A stretch of DNA of 64,000 nucleotides from Micropterix aruncella (Eukaryota > Arthropoda > Insecta > Lepidoptera > Micropterigidae): assembly GCA_944548615.1 (NCBI GenBank), contig CALYMY010000075.1:62001-126000 (forward strand), written 5' to 3'. The position numbers were made by a program, and so were the translations under genes. The notes below the pieces were generated by a model. The model searched no databases, had not been told where the DNA came from, and was given only the letters and a program-made list of their open reading frames with translations. Below, piece by piece: positions 1 through 8,320 of this stretch. The number at the start of each line of letters is the position of its first letter. Within the stretch, counting starts at the first letter, position 1.

Positions 1-260
1 TCGTTAAATCGATAAATATTCTATTGCGAGTCGGGCCACCGCCTGAGCTCGTTACTATGGAAACAAAACCGTTAAATCGATAAATCAATATACCTATACA
101 GATATTAAATCGTCTATAATTCCGTTAATATTACTCAGATTTGAAAATTAAAAGAAGCGTTAGATGCGCAAAGCAAAACTCTATTAGATAATAATAAACA
201 GGGAGGACTATTGATGCCTTTTAGCGCAATAGCCCTCAAACGTCGGAAGCCAATTTATTT
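1..260 (+). repeat. Partial unit: 3' end of spacer
   Basis: This matches positions 4031-4290, the last 260 bp of the spacer of the next unit. It starts inside the second of the three degenerate ~68-bp repeats and ends just before the first 166-bp monomer. No gene is seen. Confidence 0.95.
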
Positions 261-426
261 CGAAAAATGTGATTTTTTCATAACAATTTCTATGTTCAAA
301 ATGAAAGTTTATATAAAAAAATTCAAAATGTCAAAATTTCGAAAATGCCATTTCGTAGAGATTTCAAAGGCCTTCGTTCTGTCCGAACACCGTAACGCGT
401 TAGGTTTACTCTATCTCGATTTATTT

Positions 427-592
427 CGAAAAATGTGATTTTTTCATAATAATTTCCAAGTTCAAAATGAAAGTTTATATAAAAATTTTCAAAATATCAA
501 AATTTCAAAAATGCCATTTTGTAGAGCTTAAGCGGGGTGTCGATCTCGCCAAAGACCGCAACGCGGTAGGTTTACTCTATCTCGATTTATTT
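427..592 (+). repeat. Representative type-B 166-bp monomer (monomer 2)
   Basis: It shares the A/T-tract half with type A but carries a different ~45-bp box: GCTTAAGCGGGGTGTCGATC, then CGCCAAAGACCGCAACGCGG. Type-B monomers also tend to have TTTCAAAAATGCC where type A has TTTCGAAAATGCC. Within a unit, type B occupies positions 2, 5, 7 and 10. Monomer 2 is tagged by AATTTCCAAG, monomer 5 by CTAGCC in the box, and monomer 7 by CATTATAATTT. These tags let individual monomers be followed through the rearranged units at 52652 and 61210. Confidence 0.85.
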
Positions 593-758
593 CGAAAAAT
601 GTGATTTTTTCATAACAATTTCTATGTTCAAAATGAAAGTTTATATAAAATTTTTCAAAATGTCAAAATTTCGAAAATGCCATTTTGTAGAGATTACCAA
701 GGTCGTCGTTCTGTCCGAACGCCGTAACGCTATAGGTTTACTCTATCACGATCTTTTT
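593..758 (+). repeat. Representative type-A 166-bp monomer (monomer 3)
   Basis: Two halves are visible. The first ~95 bp have A or T runs centred near positions 5, 15, 27, 39, 48, 59, 66, 76, 83 and 92, close to one per helical turn, and include TTTATATAAAA. The second half is GC-richer, with about nine CpGs in the whole monomer by hand count against about four expected from base composition. The junction between neighbouring monomers forms the 12-bp palindrome TTTTTCGAAAAA. The length is close to the DNA protected by a nucleosome with linker histone (~166 bp); any role in nucleosome phasing is inference. Confidence 0.85.
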
Positions 759-2124
759 CGAAAAATGTGATTTTTTCATAACAATTTCTATGTTTAAAAT
801 GAAATTTTATATAAAATTTTTCAAAATGTCAAAATTTCGAAAATGCCATTTTGTAGAGATTACCAAGGCCGTCGTTCTGTCCGAACGCCGTAACGCTATA
901 GGTTTACTCTATCACGATCTTTTTCGAAAAATGTGATTTTTTCATAATAATTTCTATGTTTAAAATGAAATTTTATATAAAATTTTTCAAAATGTCAAAA
1001 TTTCAAAAATGCCATTTTGTAGAGCTTAAGCGGGGTGTCGATCTAGCCAAAGACCGCAACGCGGTAGGTTTACTCTATCACGGTCTTTTTCGAAAAATGT
1101 CATTTATTCATAACAATTTCTATGTTCAAAATGAAAGTTTATATAAAAAATTTCAAAATGTCAAAATTTCGAAAATGCCATTTCGTAGAGATTACCAAGG
1201 CCGTGGTTCTGTCCGAACGCCGTAACGCTATAGGTTTACTCTATCACGATCTTTTTCGAAAAATGTGATTTTTTCATTATAATTTCTATGTTTAAAATGA
1301 AATTTTATATAAAATTTTTCAAAATGTCAAAATTTCAAAAATGCCATTTTGTAGAGCTTAAGCGGGGTGTCGATCTCGCCAAAGACCGCAACGCTTTAGG
1401 TTTACTCTATCTCGATTTATTTCGAAAAATGTGATTTTTTCATAACAATTTCTATGTTCAAAATGAAAGTTTATATAAAAAATTTCAAAATGTCAAAATT
1501 TCGAAAATGCCATTTTGTAGAGATTACCAAGGCCGTCGTTCTGTCCGAACGCCGTAACCCTATAGGTTTACTCTATCACGATCTTTTTCGAAAAATGAGA
1601 TTTTTTCATAACAATTTCTATGTTTAAAATGAAATTTTATATAAAATTTTTCAAAATGTCAAAATTTCGAAAATGCCATTTTGTAGAGATTACCAAGGCC
1701 GTCGTTCTGTCCGAACGCCGTAACCCTATAGGTTTACTCTATCACGATCTTTTTCGAAAAATATGATTTTTTCATAATAATTTCTATGTTTAAAATGAAA
1801 TTTTATATAAAATTTTTCAAAAAGTCAAAATTTCAAAAATGCCATTTTGTAGAGCTTAAGCGGGGTGTCGATCTCGCCAAAGACCGCAACGCGGTAGGTT
1901 TACTCTATCTCGTTCTTTTGTGAAAAATGTGATTTTTTCATAACAATTTCTATGTTCAAAATGAAAGTTTATATAAAAAATTTCAAAATGTCAAAATTTC
2001 GAAAATGCCATTTCGTAGAGATTTCAAAGGCCTTCGTTATGCCCAAACACCGTAACGCGTTTTATTTACTCTATCACGGTCTTTTTCGAAAAATGACATT
2101 TATTCATAACAATTTCTATGTTCA

Positions 2125-3566
2125 GGAGTTCCCTCGTCGGGAGCCAACCCTGGGTGCAGCAGCCATGTCATGGTGGAACTTAGTAATTGCCATCATAATG
2201 GAATGCCTATACCAAATTTCACGTCTCTACGGTTGACCGTTGAGGAGTTCCCTCGTCGGGAGCCAACCCTGGGTGCAGCAGCCATGTCATGGTGGAACTT
2301 AGTAATTGCCATCATAATGGAATGCCTATACCAAATTTCACGTCTCTACGGTTGACCGTTGAGGAGTTACCTCGTCGGGAGCCAACCCTGGGTGCAGCAG
2401 CGATGTCATGGTGGAACTTAGAAATTGCCGTCATAATGGAATGCCTATACCAAATTTCACGTCTCTACGGTTGACCGTTGAGGAGTTCCCTCGTCGGGAG
2501 CCAACCCTGGGTGCAGCAGCCATGTCATGGTGGAACTTAGTAATTGCCATCATAATGGAATGCCTATACCAAATTTCACGTCTCTACGGTTGACCGTTGA
2601 GGAGTTCCCTCGTCGGGAGCCAACCCTGGGTGCAGCAGCCATGTCATGGTGGAACTTAGTAATTGCCATCATAATGGAATGCCTATACCAAATTTCACGT
2701 CTCTACGGTTGACCGTTGAGGAGTTCCCTCGTCGGGAGCCAACCCTGGGTGCAGCAGCCATGTCATGGTGGAACTTAGTAATTGCCATCATAATGGAATG
2801 CCTATACCAAATTTCACGTCTCTACGGTTGACCGTTGAGGAGTTCCCTCGTCGGGAGCCAACCCTGGGTGCAGCAGCCATGTCATGGTGGAACTTAGTAA
2901 TTGCCATCATAATGGAATGCCTATACCAAATTTCACGTCTCTACGGTTGACCGTTGAGGAGTTCCCTCGTCGGGAGCCAACCCTGGGTGCAGCAGCGATG
3001 TCATGGTGGAACTTAGAAATTGCCGTCATAATGGAATGCCTATACCAAATTTCACGTCTCTACGGTTGACCGTTGAGGAGTTCCCTCGTCGGGAGCCAAC
3101 CCTGGGTGCAGCAGCCATGTCATGGTGGAACTTAGTAATTGCCATCATAATGGAATGCCTATACCAAATTTCACGTCTCTACGGTTGACCGTTGAGGAGT
3201 TCCCTCGTCGGGAGCCAACCCTGGGTGCAGCAGCCATGTCATGGTGGAACTTAGTAATTGCCATCATAATGGAATGCCTATACCAAATTTCACGTCTCTA
3301 CGGTTGACCGTTGAGGAGTTCCCTCGTCGGGAGCCAACCCTGGGTGCAGCAGCCATGTCATGGTGGAACTTAGTAATTGCCATCATAATGGAATGCCTAT
3401 ACCAAATTTCACGTCTCTACGGTTGACCGTTGAGAAGTTCCCTCGTCGGGAGCCAACCCTGGGTGCAGCAGCCATGTCATGGTGGAACTTAGTAATTGCC
3501 ATCATAATGGAATGCCTATACCAAATTTCACGTCTCTACGGTTGACCGTTGAGGAGTTCCCTCGTC
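2125..3566 (+). repeat. 119-bp monomer array, 12 copies + 14-bp stub (unit 1)
   Basis: Copies start with GGAGTTCCCTCGTCGGGAG at 2125, 2244, 2363, 2482, 2601, 2720, 2839, 2958, 3077, 3196, 3315 and 3434; a 14-bp stub at 3553-3566 ends at the spacer. GC is 60/119 by hand count, much higher than the flanking 166-bp array. Copies 3 and 8 share three diagnostic changes (CAGCGATG, TTAGAAATT, GCCGTCAT), five copies apart, indicating a 595-bp pentamer sub-period. Copy 12 has GAGAAGTT for GAGGAGTT. Each copy contains the 20-bp imperfect dyad described at 2225. Because 119 is not a multiple of three, the overlapping ~61-codon open frames here are a by-product of the repeat, not genes. Confidence 0.96.
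2225..2244. repeat. 20-bp imperfect dyad in the 119-bp monomer
   Basis: CTCTACGGT-TG-ACCGTTGAG has 9-bp arms that pair at eight of nine positions around a 2-bp centre. It recurs at the end of each 119-bp copy and so is present well over 150 times in the window. A second small dyad, CCATG-T-CATGG, lies at the CATGTCATGG motif of each copy. Such dyads can bind dimeric proteins, but no known site is recognised. Confidence 0.6.
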
Positions 3567-3698
3567 CTTGTCACGTACCTCTTTCCGTAGGTTGTTTACT
3601 CCTTTTAATTCGTTTAACGCCTCGCGGGCAATATCTCTGGCTCTTTCCGGTATTTCTTCGAAATTCCGAAACGGCACTTCTATTTCTGTGGTCTCCAT
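3528..3698 (-). pseudogene. Exon-like minus-strand ORF fragment, 56 codons
   Basis: Reading the minus strand from ATG at 3698, the frame begins METTEIEVPFRNFEEIPERA and continues with charged, helix-prone residues to a stop (TGA) at 3530-3528, inside the last 119-bp copy. Splice-like signals bracket it. A pyrimidine-rich TTTTTCATTTTCATTTTCAG ends at 3726, 27 bases before the ATG, with an in-frame TGA in between. GAG|GTACGT at 3579/3578 resembles a 5' splice site and leaves exactly 40 codons in phase 0. The implied exon is 3579-3725 (147 nt). The composition looks more protein-like than any other frame in the unit. Identical copies occur at 7558, 11588, 15618, 19648, 23678, 27709, 31739, 35769, 39799, 43829, 47859, 51889, 56417 and 60447 (left ends). 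No partner exon is visible, so a captured first coding exon, now probably inert, is the most likely reading. The protein is not recognised. Confidence 0.35.
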
Positions 3699-3775
3699 AT
3701 TGTCTCTTCTCGTTGATCAAAGGCACTGAAAATGAAAATGAAAAAGCACAGATTAAATAGTATTGAAAAGTAATT

Positions 3776-3792
3776 AAAGAAGAAGAAGAAGA
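3776..3792 (+). repeat. (GAA)n microsatellite in spacer
   Basis: A short purine run made of GAA/AAG triplets, followed by GACGAG. It is the same length in the other units examined by eye. On the minus strand it gives a TTC run upstream of the exon-like segment, which could add to an intronic pyrimidine-rich context. Confidence 0.8.
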
Positions 3793-3935
3793 CGAGATAA
3801 AAAGCAGAAGCAATGAAATGAAAAGCGTTCTAAAACCCTATCTTTTGACACCTCGCTTGTGTGTATATGATAAAATAAAGAATATAATATTTAATTTATT
3901 AAACGAAGCCGCGGGAAAAATACTAAAACTCCCTT

Positions 3936-4115
3936 GGCTCGGATCGCTACTATTGAAAACAAACATCGTAAAATCGATAAATAAACTTTCGCAAGTATGA
4001 CGAGGGCTGAAGTTACCATAGAAACAGAAATCGTTAAATCGATAAATATTCTATTGCGAGTCGGGCCACCGCCTGAGCTCGTTACTATGGAAACAAAACC
4101 GTTAAATCGATAAAT
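3936..4115 (+). repeat. Three degenerate ~68-bp tandem repeats in spacer
   Basis: Copies begin near 3936, 4005 and 4073. Each runs from GGCT/CTGAGCTCG through a TTACTATGGAAACA-like stretch to AAATCGATAAAT. The AAATCGATAAAT core lies at 3971, 4036 and 4104. Divergence between the copies is much greater than between 4,030-bp units, so this tandem duplication predates amplification of the unit. Function is not apparent. Confidence 0.6.
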
Positions 4116-4290
4116 CAATATACCTATACAGATATTAAATCGTCTATAATTCCGTTAATATTACTCAGATTTGAAAATTAAAAGAAGCGTTAGATGCGCA
4201 AAGCAAAACTCTATTAGATAATAATAAACAGGGAGGACTATTGATGCCTTTTAGCGCAATAGCCCTCAAACGTCGGAAGCCAATTTATTT

Positions 4291-7200
4291 CGAAAAATGT
4301 GATTTTTTCATAACAATTTCTATGTTCAAAATGAAAGTTTATATAAAAAAATTCAAAATGTCAAAATTTCGAAAATGCCATTTCGTAGAGATTTCAAAGG
4401 CCTTCGTTCTGTCCGAACACCGTAACGCGTTAGGTTTACTCTATCTCGATTTATTTCGAAAAATGTGATTTTTTCATAATAATTTCCAAGTTCAAAATGA
4501 AAGTTTATATAAAAATTTTCAAAATATCAAAATTTCAAAAATGCCATTTTGTAGAGCTTAAGCGGGGTGTCGATCTCGCCAAAGACCGCAACGCGGTAGG
4601 TTTACTCTATCTCGATTTATTTCGAAAAATGTGATTTTTTCATAACAATTTCTATGTTCAAAATGAAAGTTTATATAAAATTTTTCAAAATGTCAAAATT
4701 TCGAAAATGCCATTTTGTAGAGATTACCAAGGTCGTCGTTCTGTCCGAACGCCGTAACGCTATAGGTTTACTCTATCACGATCTTTTTCGAAAAATGTGA
4801 TTTTTTCATAACAATTTCTATGTTTAAAATGAAATTTTATATAAAATTTTTCAAAATGTCAAAATTTCGAAAATGCCATTTTGTAGAGATTACCAAGGCC
4901 GTCGTTCTGTCCGAACGCCGTAACGCTATAGGTTTACTCTATCACGATCTTTTTCGAAAAATGTGATTTTTTCATAATAATTTCTATGTTTAAAATGAAA
5001 TTTTATATAAAATTTTTCAAAATGTCAAAATTTCAAAAATGCCATTTTGTAGAGCTTAAGCGGGGTGTCGATCTAGCCAAAGACCGCAACGCGGTAGGTT
5101 TACTCTATCACGGTCTTTTTCGAAAAATGTCATTTATTCATAACAATTTCTATGTTCAAAATGAAAGTTTATATAAAAAATTTCAAAATGTCAAAATTTC
5201 GAAAATGCCATTTCGTAGAGATTACCAAGGCCGTGGTTCTGTCCGAACGCCGTAACGCTATAGGTTTACTCTATCACGATCTTTTTCGAAAAATGTGATT
5301 TTTTCATTATAATTTCTATGTTTAAAATGAAATTTTATATAAAATTTTTCAAAATGTCAAAATTTCAAAAATGCCATTTTGTAGAGCTTAAGCGGGGTGT
5401 CGATCTCGCCAAAGACCGCAACGCGGTAGGTTTACTCTATCTCGATTTATTTCGAAAAATGTGATTTTTTCATAACAATTTCTATGTTCAAAATGAAAGT
5501 TTATATAAAAAATTTCAAAATGTCAAAATTTCGAAAATGCCATTTTGTAGAGATTACCAAGGCCGTCGTTCTGTCCGAACGCCGTAACCCTATAGGTTTA
5601 CTCTATCACGATCTTTTTCGAAAAATGTGATTTTTTCATAACAATTTCTATGTTTAAAATGAAATTTTATATAAAATTTTTCAAAATGTCAAAATTTCGA
5701 AAATGCCATTTTGTAGAGATTACCAAGGCCGTCGTTCTGTCCGAACGCCGTAACCCTATAGGTTTACTCTATCACGATCTTTTTCGAAAAATATGATTTT
5801 TTCATAATAATTTCTATGTTTAAAATGAAATTTTATATAAAATTTTTCAAAAAGTCAAAATTTCAAAAATGCCATTTTGTAGAGCTTAAGCGGGGTGTCG
5901 ATCTCGCCAAAGACCGCAACGCGGTAGGTTTACTCTATCTCGTTCTTTTGTGAAAAATGTGATTTTTTCATAACAATTTCTATGTTCAAAATGAAAGTTT
6001 ATATAAAAAATTTCAAAATGTCAAAATTTCGAAAATGACATTTCGTAGAGATTTCAAAGGCCTTCGTTATGCCCAAACACCGTAACGCGTTTTATTTACT
6101 CTATCACGGTCTTTTTCGAAAAATGACATTTATTCATAACAATTTCTATGTTCAGGAGTTCCCTCGTCGGGAGCCAACCCTGGGTGCAGCAGCCATGTCA
6201 TGGTGGAACTTAGTAATTGCCATCATAATGGAATGCCTATACCAAATTTCACGTCTCTACGGTTGACCGTTGAGGAGTTCCCTCGTCGGGAGCCAACCCT
6301 GGGTGCAGCAGCCATGTCATGGTGGAACTTAGTAATTGCCATCATAATGGAATGCCTATACCAAATTTCACGTCTCTACGGTTGACCGTTGAGGAGTTCC
6401 CTCGTCGGGAGCCAACCCTGGGTGCAGCAGCGATGTCATGGTGGAACTTAGAAATTGCCGTCATAATGGAATGCCTATACCAAATTTCACGTCTCTACGG
6501 TTGACCGTTGAGGAGTTCCCTCGTCGGGAGCCAACCCTGGGTGCAGCAGCCATGTCATGGTGGAACTTAGTAATTGCCATCATAATGGAATGCCTATACC
6601 AAATTTCACGTCTCTACGGTTGACCGTTGAGGAGTTCCCTCGTCGGGAGCCAACCCTGGGTGCAGCAGCCATGTCATGGTGGAACATAGTAATTGCCATC
6701 ATAATGGAATGCCTATACCAAATTTCACGTCTCTACGGTTGACCGTTGAGGAGTTCCCTCGTCGGGAGCCAACCCTGGGTGCAGCAGCCATGTCATGGTG
6801 GAACTTAGTAATTGCCATCATAATGGAATGCCTATACCAAATTTCACGTCTCTACGGTTGACCGTTGAGGAGTTCCCTCGTCGGGAGCCAACCCTGGGTG
6901 CAGCAGCCATGTCATGGTGGAACTTAGTAATTGCCATCATAATGGAATGCCTATACCAAATTTCACGTCTCTACGGTTGACCGTTGAGGAGTTCCCTCGT
7001 CGGGAGCCAACCCTGGGTGCAGCAGCGATGTCATGGTGGAACTTAGAAATTGCCGTCATAATGGAATGCCTATACCAAATTTCACGTCTCTACGGTTGAC
7101 CGTTGAGGAGTTCCCTCGTCGGGAGCCAACCCTGGGTGCAGCAGCCATGTCATGGTGGAACTTAGTAATTGCCATCATAATGGAATGCCTATACCAAATT

Positions 7201-8320
7201 TCACGTCTCTACGGTTGACCGTTGAGGAGTTCCCTCGTCGGGAGCCAACCCTGGGTGCAGCAGCCATGTCATGGTGGAACTTAGTAATTGCCATCATAAT
7301 GGAATGCCTATACCAAATTTCACGTCTCTACGGTTGACCGTTGAGGAGTTCCCTCGTCGGGAGCCAACCCTGGGTGCAGCAGCCATGTCATGGTGGAACT
7401 TAGTAATTGCCATCATAATGGAATGCCTATACCAAATTTCACGTCTCTACGGTTGACCGTTGAGAAGTTCCCTCGTCGGGAGCCAACCCTGGGTGCAGCA
7501 GCCATGTCATGGTGGAACTTAGTAATTGCCATCATAATGGAATGCCTATACCAAATTTCACGTCTCTACGGTTGACCGTTGAGGAGTTCCCTCGTCCTTG
7601 TCACGTACCTCTTTCCGTAGGTTGTTTACTCCTTTTAATTCGTTTAACGCCTCGCGGGCAATATCTCTGGCTCTTTCCGGTATTTCTTCGAAATTCCGAA
7701 ACGGCACTTCTATTTCTGTGGTCTCCATATTGTCTCTTCTCGTTGATCAAAGGCACTGAAAATGAAAATGAAAAAGCACAGATTAAATAGTATTGAAAAG
7801 TAATTAAAGAAGAAGAAGAAGACGAGATAAAAAGCAGAAGCAATGAAATGAAAAGCGTTCTAAAACCCTATCTTTTGACACCTCGCTTGTGTGTATATGA
7901 TAAAATAAAGAATATAATATTTAATTTATTAAACGAAGCCGCGGGAAAAATACTAAAACTCCCTTGGCTCGGATCGCTACTATTGAAAACAAACATCGTA
8001 AAATCGATAAATAAACTTTCGCAAGTATGACGAGGGCTGAAGTTACCATAGAAACAGAAATCGTTAAATCGATAAATATTCTATTGCGAGTCGGGCCACC
8101 GCCTGAGCTCGTTACTATGGAAACAAAACCGTTAAATCGATAAATCAATATACCTATACAGATATTAAATCGTCTATAATTCCGTTAATATTACTCAGAT
8201 TTGAAAATTAAAAGAAGCGTTAGATGCGCAAAGCAAAACTCTATTAGATAATAATAAACAGGGAGGACTATTGATGCCTTTTAGCGCAATAGCCCTCAAA
8301 CGTCGGAAGCCAATTTATTT
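4291..8320 (+). repeat. Macrosatellite unit 2 (4,030 bp)
   Basis: Blocks: 166-bp array 4291-6154, 119-bp array 6155-7596, spacer 7597-8320. Private C to A at 6038 in monomer 11. T to A at 6686 in the fifth 119-bp copy (GGAACATAG) is shared only with unit 4 at 14746, exactly 8,060 bp away. Confidence 0.97.

Larger units (their letters stand above)
261..2124 (+). repeat. 166-bp monomer array, 11 copies + 38-bp stub (unit 1)
   Basis: The block starts at CGAAAAATGTGA, and this landmark recurs at 261, 427, 593, 759, 925, 1091, 1257, 1423, 1589, 1755, 1921 (as TGAAAAATG) and 2087, exactly 166 bp apart. The last copy is cut at 2124 by the first 119-bp monomer. Bases 1-95 of a monomer are A/T-tract rich and nearly constant. 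Bases ~96-155 come in three versions: A (GATTACCAAGGCCG...), B (GCTTAAGCGGGGTG...) and C (GATTTCAAAGGCC...). The order in monomers 1-11 is C B A A B A B A A B C. Monomers 1, 6 and 11 alone carry TTTCGTAGAG where the rest have TTTTGTAGAG, and the pairs 2/7, 3/8, 4/9 and 5/10 match best, which gives a five-monomer (830-bp) sub-period. Hand-counted GC of monomer 3 is 51/166. No protein-coding meaning is seen. Confidence 0.96.
261..4290 (+). repeat. Macrosatellite unit 1 (4,030 bp)
   Basis: Blocks: 166-bp array 261-2124, 119-bp array 2125-3566, spacer 3567-4290. Private differences from the other units: TT instead of GG at 1395-1396 in monomer 7, T to A at 1598 in monomer 9, and C to A at 2369 in the third 119-bp copy. 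This unit is the reference for the block entries below. Confidence 0.97.
3567..4290 (+). repeat. Non-satellite spacer block (unit 1), 724 bp
   Basis: This AT-rich sequence appears once per unit between the end of the 119-bp array and the first 166-bp monomer. From left to right it holds the exon-like minus-strand segment, a (GAA)n run near 3776-3792, an AT-rich stretch near 3860-3905, three degenerate ~68-bp repeats from 3936, and a tail without recognisable features (4116-4290). Apart from its amplification with the unit it has no internal high-copy repetition, so it is probably the ancestral flanking DNA captured when the composite unit formed (inference). Confidence 0.9.

Noticed and set aside
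637..656. TTTATATAAAA in each 166-bp monomer as a promoter TATA box
   Set aside because: It is expected in such AT-rich sequence and no initiator, gene or transcript evidence accompanies it.
1553..1566. TAACCCTATA in monomers 8 and 9, and AAAACCCTATC in the spacer, as telomere-like sequence
   Set aside because: Each is a single isolated match of about six bases, not a tandem telomeric repeat.
211..2236. Plus-strand open frames of 75, 89 and 94 codons in the 166-bp array
   Set aside because: They are low-complexity Lys/Phe-rich translations of A/T tracts that cross monomer borders, with no domain or conserved start.
2125..2243. Possible CENP-B box around CGTCGGGAG
   Set aside because: Only the CGGG core matches; the required TTCG and central A are not at the right spacing.
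2125..3566. Regular repeats suggesting a CRISPR array
   Set aside because: The 119-bp copies are contiguous and nearly identical with no unique spacers, and no cas genes are present.
2170..3760. Series of overlapping ~61-codon plus-strand open frames, one per 119-bp copy, plus a 93-codon frame running into the spacer
   Set aside because: They are produced by repetition of one 119-bp monomer whose length is not a multiple of three; they overlap each other in shifting frames, and the longer frame only runs into the spacer by chance.
3571..3813. 80-codon minus-strand frame overlapping the exon-like segment
   Set aside because: It is in a different frame from the exon-like reading and begins with a serine run translated from the GAA/TTC microsatellite.
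3818..4000. 60-codon plus-strand frame in the spacer
   Set aside because: Short, AT-driven, no homology recognised and no coding signal; amplified only because the unit is.
3891..4118. 75-codon minus-strand frame with hydrophobic stretches
   Set aside because: It is a translation of the three degenerate ~68-bp repeats, with matching internal periodicity; no supporting signal.
4231..4245. GGGAGG followed by an ATG that looks like a bacterial ribosome binding site
   Set aside because: The frame runs straight into satellite monomers and nothing else in the window is bacterial; chance match.
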